This document shows, in pieces, positions 25,071 to 36,501 of a stretch of DNA of 64,000 nucleotides. This DNA is from Ciona savignyi (taxonomy: Eukaryota > Chordata > Ascidiacea > Phlebobranchia > Cionidae): contig CH003024.1 in assembly GCA_000149265.1 (NCBI GenBank), positions 597,447 to 661,446 on the forward strand. The letters are read 5' to 3'. Position numbers and translations under genes: made by a program. Below the pieces are notes generated by a model. That model made no database searches, was not told the DNA's origin, and saw only the letters and a list, made by a program, of their open reading frames with translations. Positions within the stretch are counted from its first letter, which is position 1; each line of letters starts with the position of its first letter.

Positions 25071-25378
25071 CTGCCGGTTAGTGAGGCTGTTAAGTGCGAC
25101 GCCTTTCAACCGAATGGTTGCAGACACGAAACTGGTCGCTAGCTAGTCGGTTGTGTCATTGGGCAAGGCACTTTACGAACATTGCCTGAGCCCAGTGGAT
25201 TAATGGGTTCTTACCAAATTGAAGGACAGTGTCTATTACATACAACACACTGCAATAGCTCCGGTAACCCGACGGTTGGCAAGAGGTGATATGACGATTG
25301 CCCGTGTGTTAACCCCCTTGGTTTTCGTATTCACGGGGATAAACATAAATATCCTATCCTATCCTATATCCTATCTAA
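25071..25378 (+). mobile_element. SINE-A copy
   Basis: Head GTTAGTGAGGCTGTTAAGTG, then a CTTTCAACCGAATGGTTGCA stretch, GTGTCATTGGGCAAGGCACT, GGTAACCCGACGG and a tail of TATCC units. Confidence 0.8.
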
Positions 25379-25548
25379 CTTAAATTGGGTCTAGGCACAC
25401 AATATTTTAAGATGGGGAGAGCGTTACAATGTTTTACCTCCTTACGTGCGTTGATTACCAACTTATGGCCACATGACCAAAATTAATAATGTTTACCATT
25501 CGCTGTTGGTGTGTTCACGCCAAATAATTGCGTTTTCCCGTTCACTTA

Positions 25549-25610
25549 TTGGTAAAGACAACAATTACATGTTTGGTAAAGACATTTTGGTAAAGACAAG
25601 AATTACATGA
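25549..25610. repeat. Short tandem repeat around TTGGTAAAGACA
   Basis: Three TTGGTAAAGACA units (25549, 25573, 25587), two of them followed by AATTACATG. The homologous place near 40300 has one unit. Confidence 0.75.
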
Positions 25611-25934
25611 ACAAACAGACAATGGCGAAAAAAAAACAGACTTTCAGTACAATGACAGTTAATTTTAATCAGAAAAGTTGACTTGTATACGCAAAGTATA
25701 AGCTAATAATTTATTACTAAAATCTGACAGTGAGTATTTTAATACATCAATCCGATTCAACCTGTCAATTTTCGATTATCTAATTTTCAAAACGACACCA
25801 TTAGACGTGTTTATTATTAAATACTACTTTAATTTTGGTGATTATCCGGTGATGGGACTGGTTGCGGTACGAAGCTTTCGAACTTGTGATACACTTGTCA
25901 ATGATAACGTTTCTAAATGTTCAGCTTCATGTTT

Positions 25935-26252
25935 CGTTCAGCGGCTATTTTGCCGGTCTTGGTTTCGTACACAGTATGGATTCGTTGCCAAGGCCGTTTG
26001 TATGAAAGTCCGTATATGTATCGGATGCGTTAACCATTCGGCCACACAACAGTCAATTTTTCGATTGCATAGGATGTTACAGAGGTTCCGAAGTTTAGAA
26101 CTAGCGATACACTTGTTGTTAGTTATAATATTTCGTTCAGCGGCTTTTTTGCCGGTCTCGGTTTTGTTTTCGTACACACACCCTTACTCGGACCGTTTAT
26201 GTTTAGGAGTAGGTATTTGTATCGGGCGCGTTAAACATTCGGCCACACGACT
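25935..26252 (-). mobile_element. Two tandem SINE-B copies
   Basis: Each reads, on the minus strand, GTTGTGTGGCCGAATGGTTA or a close variant, a CGATACATATACGGAC-like stretch, then CGAAACC and GCCGGCAAAA-like 3' parts. The ends are near 26052 and 26252. The single copy at 40635-40752 is the counterpart in the LP8-LP9 interval. Confidence 0.65.
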
Positions 26253-26782
26253 TTTCGGTTGAATACGATCTTAGAGAGGTTTGCACAATCAGCGTCATCT
26301 ATCGGTAAAACAACTATTCAATTATCATTCGTAAAATCTTTTAACTACAGACATTATTTTGCGAATTCATATTTACATTTTATTAAAATTCATTAATATT
26401 TTTCATTCACACTTACACAAAAAGGTTCTCAAATAAAAACATATTAAAGAGGCATGGCATACTGTGTAATTAACTACAAAGTTTATGCTTGAAAGATAGT
26501 TTAAATCCCAATTAAATCATGTGAAATGTGAAACGTTCCAAATAAATTGATTTTGCTGGGTCAACGTAAAGTCTCTTGGCATAATGATTTAAAAGGAGTG
26601 GTCATTTTGTAAAAAAGTGAGATTATTAAGTTAAATTTCCAATAGTTTCGTTTCCACCAATAAGAAGTTGACTGCAAACAAGATTGCACAAACGTGAAAT
26701 TTTGAGTTATACTAACTTAGGAAACAATAAATTCTGGTACATAAAGTGATTTTTACATCTAAACTCTTCTTAGATGAAAAAT

Positions 26783-29572
26783 TCACACGGTAATGCACTC
26801 GGTCGATAAGTATTCCGCTGCACCATGCAGCTCCATTTTGTCAATCGTCATCGCCATTACTTCATCACTTGGGCAAAGGCATATCTGAATGATGTCATCG
26901 ATCTCCGTTTGGTTAAGAACACGAGGCCAGATCATTGGACTCACAATCTTTCCTCTGTTAAAAAGAATGAAATTGACGGCACTGATGTGATTGACGGCTC
27001 GAAATTGACGGCATGTGATAATTAAAACACTGTGTCTATTGCATGTCGGTGACGGCTATATTTCATATACAAATGATGTATATATTTCTTAATTTAAAAA
27101 TCCAACCTGAATGATTGTGAAGCATCCAAGCCACCCGCATTAACCTGGTCCTGGTCTTGTCCGAATATCATCGATCCTCCACCTCGCATTATGCCTCCAC
27201 TATACGGGAATCTCCCTATGCTAGTACCATTGATGTACATTCCAACTTGTGATGTTTGTGTTGAAAACCAAACGCACATATGAGTCTGAGATACAATTAC
27301 AAAATTGATAAGGCATGTTAAATTGAAATCACCATACTGGTCAAAATGCTACCATCGTTACTGCAAGTTGAGCAGTATCTTGTAATATTTTAGAGTTTAA
27401 ATAAAATGGTTGTAAGATTTTTCAGTTAATTTAACTTGTTCTCTTTGTTTCAATATAAAATTTTGCTCTATGTATAGAAATAAAGTTCACAAATGTATAA
27501 AAGCCTACTAAGTAAAATAATATAAAACCCGAATTTTGACTGCGTAACTTGAAAGAAATGGAATACGAATGTAAGCTGTAATAGTGTTTTGGTTCTGCTT
27601 GAATTTGGTGGATTCCGGCTGCGATACGTATGGTTTAATAGGCGGTGCGTTTTTATTTCAACTTTACATATATTAAAAAATTAAATTAAAACAAATTATA
27701 GGTATCAAAATATATTTTGCCTGGAAAATGTCCAGTGTAAAAAGACATAAGGTCCTTCTTGACGATGTATCGTATCAAATATGATGATTGCTCTTACCCA
27801 TTTGTTGGCCATATCCTGAACAGTAAATAATTTTTCTATGGTATCATCTATGTAAAAGCCGATCTGTGCTGAACCTTCTAGCATGATCAACATTTCATTA
27901 GATTGCTTGCTGGTTGCATAGCTTAGTAAAGTGTCTTCGCTGAAGCTGGAGGTTCGAAACCACATGCAAACAGTTGCAGCAGAGAGGCTAGGCACATTTA
28001 AACGGTATCGAATGTAATCCGTCACTTGATTAGCATGAGGAAAATTGTATACCGTGTTTGGACAACCTTTGAAAGAAATTTAATATTTAAAAATTTAACA
28101 ACAAATATAATGAACAAGATTATTGGATGTTGGTATTGTGTTGTATAATTCGTTATTGCAGCGGTTTCCAAACTGGGCGCCGCGGCGCCCTGGGGAGCCG
28201 CGAGACTTTGTCAATGGCGCCGCGAAAGCATGCGGAAGTTGCTGCATTTATTGTTTTTTTTTCCAAAAAAAACAGTACATGTGTGTTACACCAGTAAAAC
28301 GTTCATGGGAGATGTTTGAGCCTGGTGTGCAACCCCATACACTGGAATACAGCATTAGTTTTACTTGTAAAATCCATTGTTTGGTGTTATCTGCCACTAT
28401 TTGCTCACTAACATGGCATTGTTTTCGAATAATGGTTTGTTAATTAACTGCTTTGCATTAATTGACTTTTCGTCACTTTAGTAGTTTAGTGAATAGTTTT
28501 AAAGAGTTTGAATGGTTATTCAAATGCATGCTATAGTCTGGATATACAATATACAATACATGCAGTTTGAAAATTTTGGATTTATGAGGGAGCCGCAAGG
28601 TTTAATAAGTTTACAAAAGGCGCCGCCAACAAAAAAGTTTGGGAACCGCTGCGTTATTGTATTAACAAACCATGTCATAACAAAGCATCAATTCGTATCA
28701 TTTTAACACATGACTATATGTAAATATCGTTTTTCCTGTCCGATATAATCAGACTTCCACATAGATTTCTTGGTCTTAAATTAGTATTTGGGAGTAATTC
28801 TTAGCTTATTTTTAAATATTCTATATGAATTTTGATTACATAACACAACGAAAAAACTCTTTTTGAACGCCACCTCCACTTTTGCACCAACGCTATATAA
28901 GTAGAACGCCTCTATAAACGAAGAGTTGAAAATAGAGCGCCGTTGCGCTAAAAAACAGGTTTTACGGCATATTTATGTTTCAAAAAACGAGCGGGCACTA
29001 TTATCTCAATTTTTTTTTAAATTTAATCTTTACTTGTGCAATATGCATAATTATCTTATAACGACCAAACAATATGTGTTTTAACTAGAACAATACTAAA
29101 TCAGTAGAAGATCATCAAAACTATCAAGTTTCTCTAATTCAAAAATCCGAGTGCCATTAACCGGAACTCGGGTGTAATAAAACTGAACTTACCTTCAAAA
29201 TATATCACCCAATGAACAACAAGATGAGCTTGCCAGCCTATAGACTTGTCAGTGCGTTCCAATTTGACCAAAAACCCAGTGGAATCAATATAACCCACTG
29301 TTACATTAAATATGTGCGGTAAAGATGGATTGTAGGTCGTAAATGATGCTTTGACGATAAATGGTTCATAATGTATGCACATATGATATCCTACAAATAC
29401 CGTATTCGTCATAAAATACGAATCAGAATAAATTTCAGTTTCCCCGTGTTGTGGTGTTTTTTCTGCCAAATATTAGGGACTTAAAATTAAATAAAAGTTT
29501 CTTATAAAAACGCTTACCTGAAACAGCAACGTCTAAACCACAAAACAAGACCAAGATATTTAAGAATTTCAT
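26783..29572 (-). CDS. LP6: H-type lectin-pentraxin fusion protein
   Basis: Exons 29518-29572, 29193-29462, 27798-28066, 27107-27285 and 26783-26954 give 945 nt (314 aa). Signal peptide MKFLNILVLFCGLDVAVS. Lectin subtype A with substitutions KSIGWQ and HIFNVT. Pentraxin of the SKQSNEM type, unique to LP6 and LP9, with GQDQD and LDASQSF ligands. The acceptor of exon 5 creates Arg from AG plus A, where most copies use AG plus G. Intron 2 carries a 493-bp hAT MITE absent from the LP9 intron. All splice sites are intact. Confidence 0.86.
28151..28659. mobile_element. hAT-type MITE with 8-bp target duplication
   Basis: The element at 28159-28651 (493 bp) begins CAGCGGTTTCCAAACTGGGC and ends GTTTGGGAACCGCTG, giving imperfect terminal inverted repeats of about 16 bp. 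It is flanked by perfect CGTTATTG direct repeats (28151-28158 and 28652-28659). LP9 intron 2 has the empty site, AATTTGTTATTGTATTAAC (near 42670). Eight-bp duplications are the hAT hallmark. There is no transposase; the internal open frame at 28123-28443 is not a gene. Confidence 0.93.
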
Positions 29573-30906
29573 ATTTATTTACACAAACGTTAAAAAAATT
29601 TGGGACAGAACAGGGTTTTGTGATGTCATTTACTACAACATTTTATTTACGCTACAGAGGTTAGTCGAACAAATTACTCGCTTCTTTAAATTGATCACTA
29701 AATAATTTCCCAATCTGTTAGACTTACATTAAAGAACACTGTTTTTATTACATTAAAAAAAACTGTTTTTATTTATTCTGATATCCTGTTTATATCGGGT
29801 ATAAAGTTTAAATTCACTTTCCGTTAAGACTCAACTACAGTTAATTGCTGTCAATAAAAACCCTAACATTACATTTGTGACAAACCCTGATTATCAAAAC
29901 AAATCAATCCGTGTTGGCTTATATTTTCCGTGAACATAAAGCCACTGAAAAACAATAGTTTTGACAACCGTTTACCGGTAAATCTCGCGAGGTCGAGCAA
30001 CTGAACGATCACTGTACGCCATTATTCTTCTTTACAGCAAGCAAAGGCTGTCATAGATCTATCGAATTTGGGAAGATGTACCAGAATATCTGAAATTCCG
30101 TCATAGATTTGTGATCGTCATTTTCAAGTTTATAATTATTGCATGGGCAACTAATTTTTATCAATAATATACATCGTCGGTCCAAATACCATAATGAGAA
30201 GGTACGTTTCCTTTCAGTCGAAAGGTTTCAGATTAAAATCAGGTCGATTGTGTCTTAAGGCAGGCACTTAGGAAACATCTCTTAAACCTAGTGTAATAAT
30301 GTTTTCTATCCAAATTAAGGCGAATCTGAAATAATTTAACGGTAACCCGTGTGAGAAAACTCCCTTGCGCACGTTACACTGTCTTTTGCCGGTCGATGTT
30401 GATACTTTTCGCCTATAACCTTTACAACATTACGACTATTTTCGATATATTACTGTTGTATCTTATTGTTATATCAGTAGTTTTGAATGGGTTTTTAAAC
30501 TGATTATTATAAAAACAAGCAATTTATACATAACCATGACAACTTGCTACATGATCTTAAGAAACTCGTCTAAAAGTTTAACAACTGGAGATCATATGAC
30601 ATGTAGTGCAGAAGTTTATTTTTTGATCCAGCGCCCAAATATGTATTGGAAGAATATTTTATTTCAGTAGGAGCATATTTTTTACAAATACTCACAAAAC
30701 TGTAGATTTAACATCCAAAATTTGAAACCAGGTCAAAGTGGAAAGTTTCCTATTAAAAGTTAAATTGTCTGTATTATGGTATACCTCAAAGAGTAAGTTA
30801 GCATCAATCAAGAATACACAGAAATGGACTTTTGAGTTTTACTTCACTAATGGATAATGAATTTTAAAAAAAATTAAGTTCATTCAATATTCTTCAGGAG
30901 AGAATT
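29573..30906. other. Intergenic between LP6 and LP7
   Basis: Short spacer with the conserved TCTCGCGAGG at 29983-29992 (about 415 bp before LP6 because of a deletion) and a TTTACGCTAC sequence where other copies have TTTACGTCAC. From 30700 it carries the 3' flank shared with LP3, LP5 and LP10. Confidence 0.6.
29983..29992. promoter_or_regulatory. TCTCGCGAGG element upstream of LP6
   Basis: Same flanking words (CCGGTAAA before, GTCGAGCAACTGA after) as upstream of LP4. Confidence 0.35.
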
Positions 30907-33262
30907 TCACAGAGTAACGCAATCGATCGATGAGTGTTCCACTGCACCATGCAGCTGTACTTTGTCAATCGTCATCGTCATTACTGGATCACGTGGGCAA
31001 ACGCAGAGCTGAATGACGTCATCGATCTCCGATTGGTTAAGAACACGAGGCCAGATCATTGGACTCACAATCTTTCCCCTGTTAAAGAAAAAAATAATAA
31101 GAAAAAAACTAAGTGACAGTAAACGGACCTGAGATAAGCCCTTTTCAATGTCGGTGTAATATATTGTGTATAAATATTAATATAGTGTGTCTATATATGT
31201 TAATACAGTGTGTCTTTTGCAGGTATAGTGTGTCTTTTGCAAATAATATAGTTTGTCTTTTGCAGGTAGGTGACCGCCACAGTTCATATACAAATTAAAG
31301 ATATATTACAAGATTTAAAACATTTAACCTGAATGATTGTATAGCTTGAAAACCACCCGCATTAACTCGGTCCTGGTCTTGTCCGAATATCATCGATCCT
31401 CCACCTCGCATTACCCCACCACTGTACGGGAATCTCCCTATGCTGGTACCATTGATGTACATTCCAACTTGTGATGTTAGTGGTGAAAACCAAATGCACA
31501 TATGAGTCTGTAAAACAATTACAATAAAAAAGTATGTTACAATTATGTAATCACATGTTTATTTACAATAGAAATGTATAACTTGCTTCTCAATATCTGT
31601 TCCACATAATATTTTAGAAATTTTGAAGTGTTTTGTTGTGAGATTTCGCAGTTAGCTTGTGCGCTATGCCATGTGTTTTAAATTTACGTTTTATTATGTA
31701 TAGAAGTAAAGTTCACAAGTTAAAAAATCTCTCTTAGGCAAATAACTTAACGTAGATATTAAATACAAATGAAAGTTGTAAAAGCGTTTTGGTATCTTTG
31801 GTGTTGCACGTTTTCGTAACAAGTTCTCTTGTGGTAGATCTTATCAAGTATGCCTTGCAAAGAGACGTAACAAAGCATATTTAATACATAACAGATAAAC
31901 CAACATTACACTTAAACATTAATTATTCACCGTGAATGGAATCGTCAGATAACTTCGCGCCCACCGTCGGGTGACCGGATTTCTTGCAATGTGTTGTGTA
32001 TGATTCAGACGTTCCGTCAAATAAGTAGAACACAATAATCCGCTGGGTTTGGGCAATATTCGTTAAATGTCTTGCCCAAGGACACAACAGACTAGCTAGC
32101 GATCCGTTTCGAACCTTCAATCCTTCGGCGGAACGGCGACGAACTTATCCAACAGACTAAATTCTAGTTATATAGGCATAATAGAAATATTTTTATGAAA
32201 TAATTTGAGATTAAAATAACTTTGGTCTGGCAACTTCTGGTTGTAAACTGACAGAAGGTTTTAACAAAAGATCGTAGTAAGCCTAGCTAAACGATTGTTC
32301 GTACCCATTTATTCGACATGTCCGGGATGTAAAATGATTTTACTTTTTTATTGTCCATGTGAAAGTTCACTTGTCCAGAAGTTATCAGTATGATCATCAT
32401 TTCGTTCTCCCGCTCAATGGTTGCATAGCTCAGCAAACAGTCACCGGTGAAACTGGAGGTTCGAAACCACATGCAAACAGTGGCAGCAGAGAGGCTAGGC
32501 ACAGGTAAACGATATCGAATGTAATCCGTCACTTGATCAGCTCGAGGAAAATTGTATACCTCGTTGGGACAACCTTTAAAAAGAAAATTAATTATCTTAA
32601 AAATAACAACAACTATATTGATCAAGATTAACAGAAATTGTTACTTCGTGGAAAACTTGTTAATTGAAGTGTTTGGATTTTAAGGCAATTAAATGTCACA
32701 CATAGTCAGGTTGATCTAACTTTATTTGCTTAAGGTACTATCCAAATATAAAAATTACAAAAACTACATAGTTTGGGATCAACGAAAATATTTAATTTTA
32801 AAGGTAGCTATGTTTTTTAAATAAACAACAATGAAAGTTTCTTTAACCGGAACTATGGTATAATAAAACTGTACGTACTTTCTACATGAATCACCCAATG
32901 AACAACAAGATAAGCTTGCCAGCCTGTAGACTGGTCAGTGCGTTCCAGTTTGACCCAAAACCCAGAGGAATCAATATCACCCACAGTTAGTTTAAATGTG
33001 TGCGGCAAAGATGGATGGTAGGTTACTACTGATGCTTTAACCGTAAAAGGGTTAAAATTAATGCACTTTTGATAACTTATAAACTCAATTTTTGTCGGAG
33101 AATCCGAATTCGAATGAATTTCAGTTTGTCCATGCTGAGGTGTCATATCTGCCATATAAAAGTTAGGATATAAAATCACATGACATTTTCTTACAAAAAA
33201 GGCTTACCTGATAGAGCAATGTATAAACCACAAAACAAGACCAAGATATTGAAGAATTTCAT
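30907..33262 (-). CDS. LP7: H-type lectin-pentraxin fusion protein
   Basis: Exons 33208-33262, 32879-33148, 32305-32573, 31329-31507 and 30907-31078 give 945 nt (314 aa). Signal peptide MKFFNILVLFCGLYIALS. Recent duplicate of LP3. Differences are concentrated in exon 3 (ERENEM, SFTGDC), exon 4 (STQT replaced by SPLT) and exon 5, which reads KVQLHGAVEHSSIDCVTL and so matches LP10 better than LP3, suggesting gene conversion at the 3' end. The lectin exon donor is GTACGT. The lectin reads QAYLVVHW, with Tyr as in LP11. Open and apparently functional. Confidence 0.87.
31145..31268. repeat. Intron 4 minisatellite of LP7
   Basis: Counterpart of 12425-12550, with repeated ATAGTGTGTCTTTTGCAGGT units. 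Confidence 0.7.
31932..32150 (-). mobile_element. SINE-A in LP7 intron 3
   Basis: Orthologous to the LP3 insertion at 13205-13425, with the better preserved core TTGGGCAAGACATTTAACGA on the minus strand. Confidence 0.8.
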
Positions 33263-33857
33263 ATTTATATACGAAAACTTTAAAAAATATTAAATATAAC
33301 CTTGGCACAGGATTCTTATTTTAAGCCTGGGACAACGACGATTCTTTACTATGAACAATTTTGTTTACATAATATACTTTTGATACACCTTAACTAACCG
33401 CGACCATTTTTATATAGACCTCTCTTTTGATACGCGTTATTCAAAGCAAGTCTTTACCAAATTGTAATTGGAAAGTTTGAACTTAACACTCAACAGAAAT
33501 GCTACGACGTTGGTGATGTCAATTGCTACACCATTGAATTTAGGTCACTAAGGTTAGTCAAACAAGTTAAACTTTTTGTAAATTAATCTAAGAATCATTT
33601 TTGAATTTGTTAGATTTTATTACATTAAAAAAAACAGTTTTTTTTAATTCTATTATCTTGTTTATATCGGGTATAAAGTGTAAATACACTTCCCGTAGGG
33701 ACTCAACTACAGTTAATTGCTCTTGATAAAATGATTAACACTGTATTTGTGACAAACCCTGATCATCAAAACAAATCAATTGATGTTTGCTGATATTTTT
33801 CGTGAACATGCAGTCACTGTAAAGGGTTATTAGTTTAGACAATCTTTTTCCGGTAAA

Positions 33858-33867
33858 TCTCGCGAGG
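33858..33867. promoter_or_regulatory. TCTCGCGAGG element upstream of LP7
   Basis: About 600 bp before the ATG, in the same context as for LP4. Confidence 0.35.
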
Positions 33868-35703
33868 TAGAGCAACTAAATGATCACTGTACACCATTAT
33901 TCTTGTTTGCAGCAAGCAAAGGCTGTCATTATATCTATCGAATTTAAAAAGTGTAACAGACTCTACAGGTTGGAAATGTTACAAAGCATTTTATCTAAAA
34001 CATTTGTTTTCATTTCACCTCACGTAAATTAGTAAAGTCATTGACTCGTGTTTTTTAAAAACAACAGCAATTAGTTATGTCGTGAATCTTTCACCTCTCC
34101 AATTGTCTTTTGCTTTGGATATTTAAATAACTATAGGTCACATACAAAATAACTACATCTTTAAACCGGGTTTTAAAATCACACACAGTAATTCGCGGAC
34201 AACTGTAGAAATCGAATGACAGAGCTGATTTAAGAGCGATTTCGAATTATTATTGAGTCGGGGATTGGCGTTAATGCTACGTCAGCCAGGCGTAGCAGAT
34301 GAAATGCTATTGGGCAAAAGGAAACGCTAGGTTTTCGACATCCTATGGCTGGGCAGAATTCCTGCAATTAAGTATAATGTGCCTTGCGATTGGTGGTTGT
34401 GTAATGCTTGCACAAGCCGCCAATCTGCGCGTACTCCATTTGCACGCACCAAATCGGGCAACACCAAATCTAAGACCATTCATTTTGTGTTGCACAAGGC
34501 GATGATTTACCTCAAAATCTGAAACACTCTCACAGATTTGTGTTTGTCCTGTCAAACCTTTTTATTGCATGGGTTACAAATGTTTAGCAAATATATATTG
34601 TATGGCCAAATAGATTGGTGAGTAGGTGCATATCCTTTCAGCTGTAACGTTTGAGTTCGAAACAAGTCGATTGTATTTTAAGGCAGGCACTTAGGAAACA
34701 TCTTTTAAACCTGGTGGAATAAAGTATTGTACTGAAATTAATGCAAGTCATATATATTTTGACGATGACCCGCATGAGAACAATCTCTTATAATGTTACA
34801 ATGTCTTTACCGGTCGCTGTTGATACTTCCCACTTATAAAACCGTTAGAACATCTATTTTTCATATATTACTGTTGTATTTTATTGTTTAAAGAAGTTGT
34901 GTTGAATGGGTTTTGAAATACTTATTGCAAAAACAAGCTATTTATGCACAGAAATGACAGCTGATTACATGTTTTTGAGAAACTCATCTAAAAGTTTATC
35001 AACTAAAAACAGATGACGTGTGGTGTAGGTAATTTTTTACCCAGTGCGAGATCTTTACGGACTTTAAGCGACGATGAACACAAGCACACTGTTTTGTTTG
35101 TATTTACTACGTTGTCACCTGTGCAATCAACTGTTTTCTTTCTTCGTTTTAACATTACGTTTCACGTATTTGCGGTTATCATCAAACACTCACCTGGTTT
35201 CGCTTTGCTTATATTTATGTTTTTTAATGCTTTTAGTTGTTTTATTTTTAAATATTTTTCGGTTTTATTTTTACTATCGCCGGACAACTTGAATTGTGTA
35301 TGGGAACACAATATTTTAAAATGGGGAGAGTGTAACAATGTCTAACCTCCTTGCGTGCATTGATTACCAAGTTGGCATGGACAAACAATAATTTCGTTTT
35401 CCCATTTATACATTGGTTAAGACAAGTGTTACATGGACAAACAGATCAAGTGATACAATGCAAAAATATCAAAGAGACTTTCAGTACAATAACAGTTGAT
35501 TTCGATCAGAAAAGTTGATTTGTATATACGCAAAGTATAAGCTAATAATTTATACTGAGATCTGACAGTAAATATTTTAATACATCAATCAGATTAAACT
35601 TGTCAATTTTCGATTATGTAATCTTGGAAACGATCCAATTAGGCGTGTTTATCAATAAATACCAATTTAATTTTGGTGATTACCCGGTGATAGGACTGGT
35701 TGC

Positions 35704-35795
35704 GGTCCAAAGTTTCGAACTTGTGTTTGCCACGGCCGTTTGTATGAAAATCCGTATATGTATCGGACACGTTAACCATTCGGCCACACGACCGT
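35704..35795 (-). mobile_element. SINE-B copy (duplicate of 16975-17070)
   Basis: The minus strand reads ACGGTCGTGTGGCCGAATGG and continues as in copy 1. It was carried by the segmental duplication. Confidence 0.7.
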
Positions 35796-36501
35796 AATTG
35801 AAAGTAGATAAAAAATTGGAAAAAAAATCCAAAACTTGCAATAGTTGTTTCTATCATATCAGTAAGAAAAGTTTATTAATTAAAGTACACAATGGTTCAG
35901 AAAATAAAGTTAATTTTGCTTATTTCTGGCCACCACCTGGCACTAACAACCAAGAATGGAATCCTATTTTCGGCTGCACCCGATCTAAGAGAGGTTCGCA
36001 ACAGCAGCGCCATCTAACGGTAAAACATCTATTAAAATATCATGTAAAATCGTTTATCCGAAGACAATATTTTGCTAATTTACATTTTATTAAAATTCAT
36101 CCATATTTTACATTTACACCAACACAAAACGGCTCTAAAATAAAAATAAAACTTATTAAAGAGTAATAGCATACTATATAATTGAATACACAGTTTATAA
36201 CTTAAAGATAGGTTAATTCCCAATTAAAACATGGGAAATGTAAAACGCTGTGCAGGTCAAAGTGGATTTAGTTTGCAAGGTAAAGTTTCCTGGCATAATG
36301 ATTTAAAAGGAGTGGTCATTCTATGAAAAACTGAGATTATTAAATTAAATTTCTAATAGTTTCGTTTTCATCTAATAATAATTTGACTGCAAACAAGATT
36401 GCATAGACGTGAAATATTGAGTTTTACTTAATTAATAAATAATAAATGCGTGTACACAAAGTGATAATTACATCTAACATCTTCTTATATAGATGAGAAA
36501 T

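Larger units (their letters stand above)
24026..26782. other. Intergenic between LP5 and LP6
   Basis: LP5 upstream DNA lacking the CGCGAG element and with the CRE-like site degraded to TTTTGGTCA. It includes SINE-A at 25071-25378, a triplicated TTGGTAAAGACA motif (25549-25610), two SINE-B copies (25935-26252) and the LP6 3' flank. It corresponds to 38.9-41.3 kb. No gene recognised. Confidence 0.6.
30730..36460. repeat. Segmental duplication, copy 2 (partner 12000-17640)
   Basis: Contains LP7 and its upstream DNA. The homology runs to the 3' flank of the next gene, but that gene is LP8 (LP5-like) here and LP4 in copy 1, so the junction lies in or near LP8 exon 5 and intron 4. Confidence 0.85.
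33263..36501. other. Intergenic between LP7 and LP8
   Basis: Duplicate of 14533-17747. The CRE-like site is changed to TTAGGTCA (about 33539). TCTCGCGAGG is kept at 33858-33867. SINE-B lies at 35704-35795. Open frames here (34299-34555, 35013-35345, 35798-36166) differ by frameshifts from their counterparts in copy 1, which argues against coding. Confidence 0.65.

Noticed and set aside
28123..28443. 106-codon plus-strand frame
   Set aside because: It lies mostly inside the hAT MITE and has no transposase motif.
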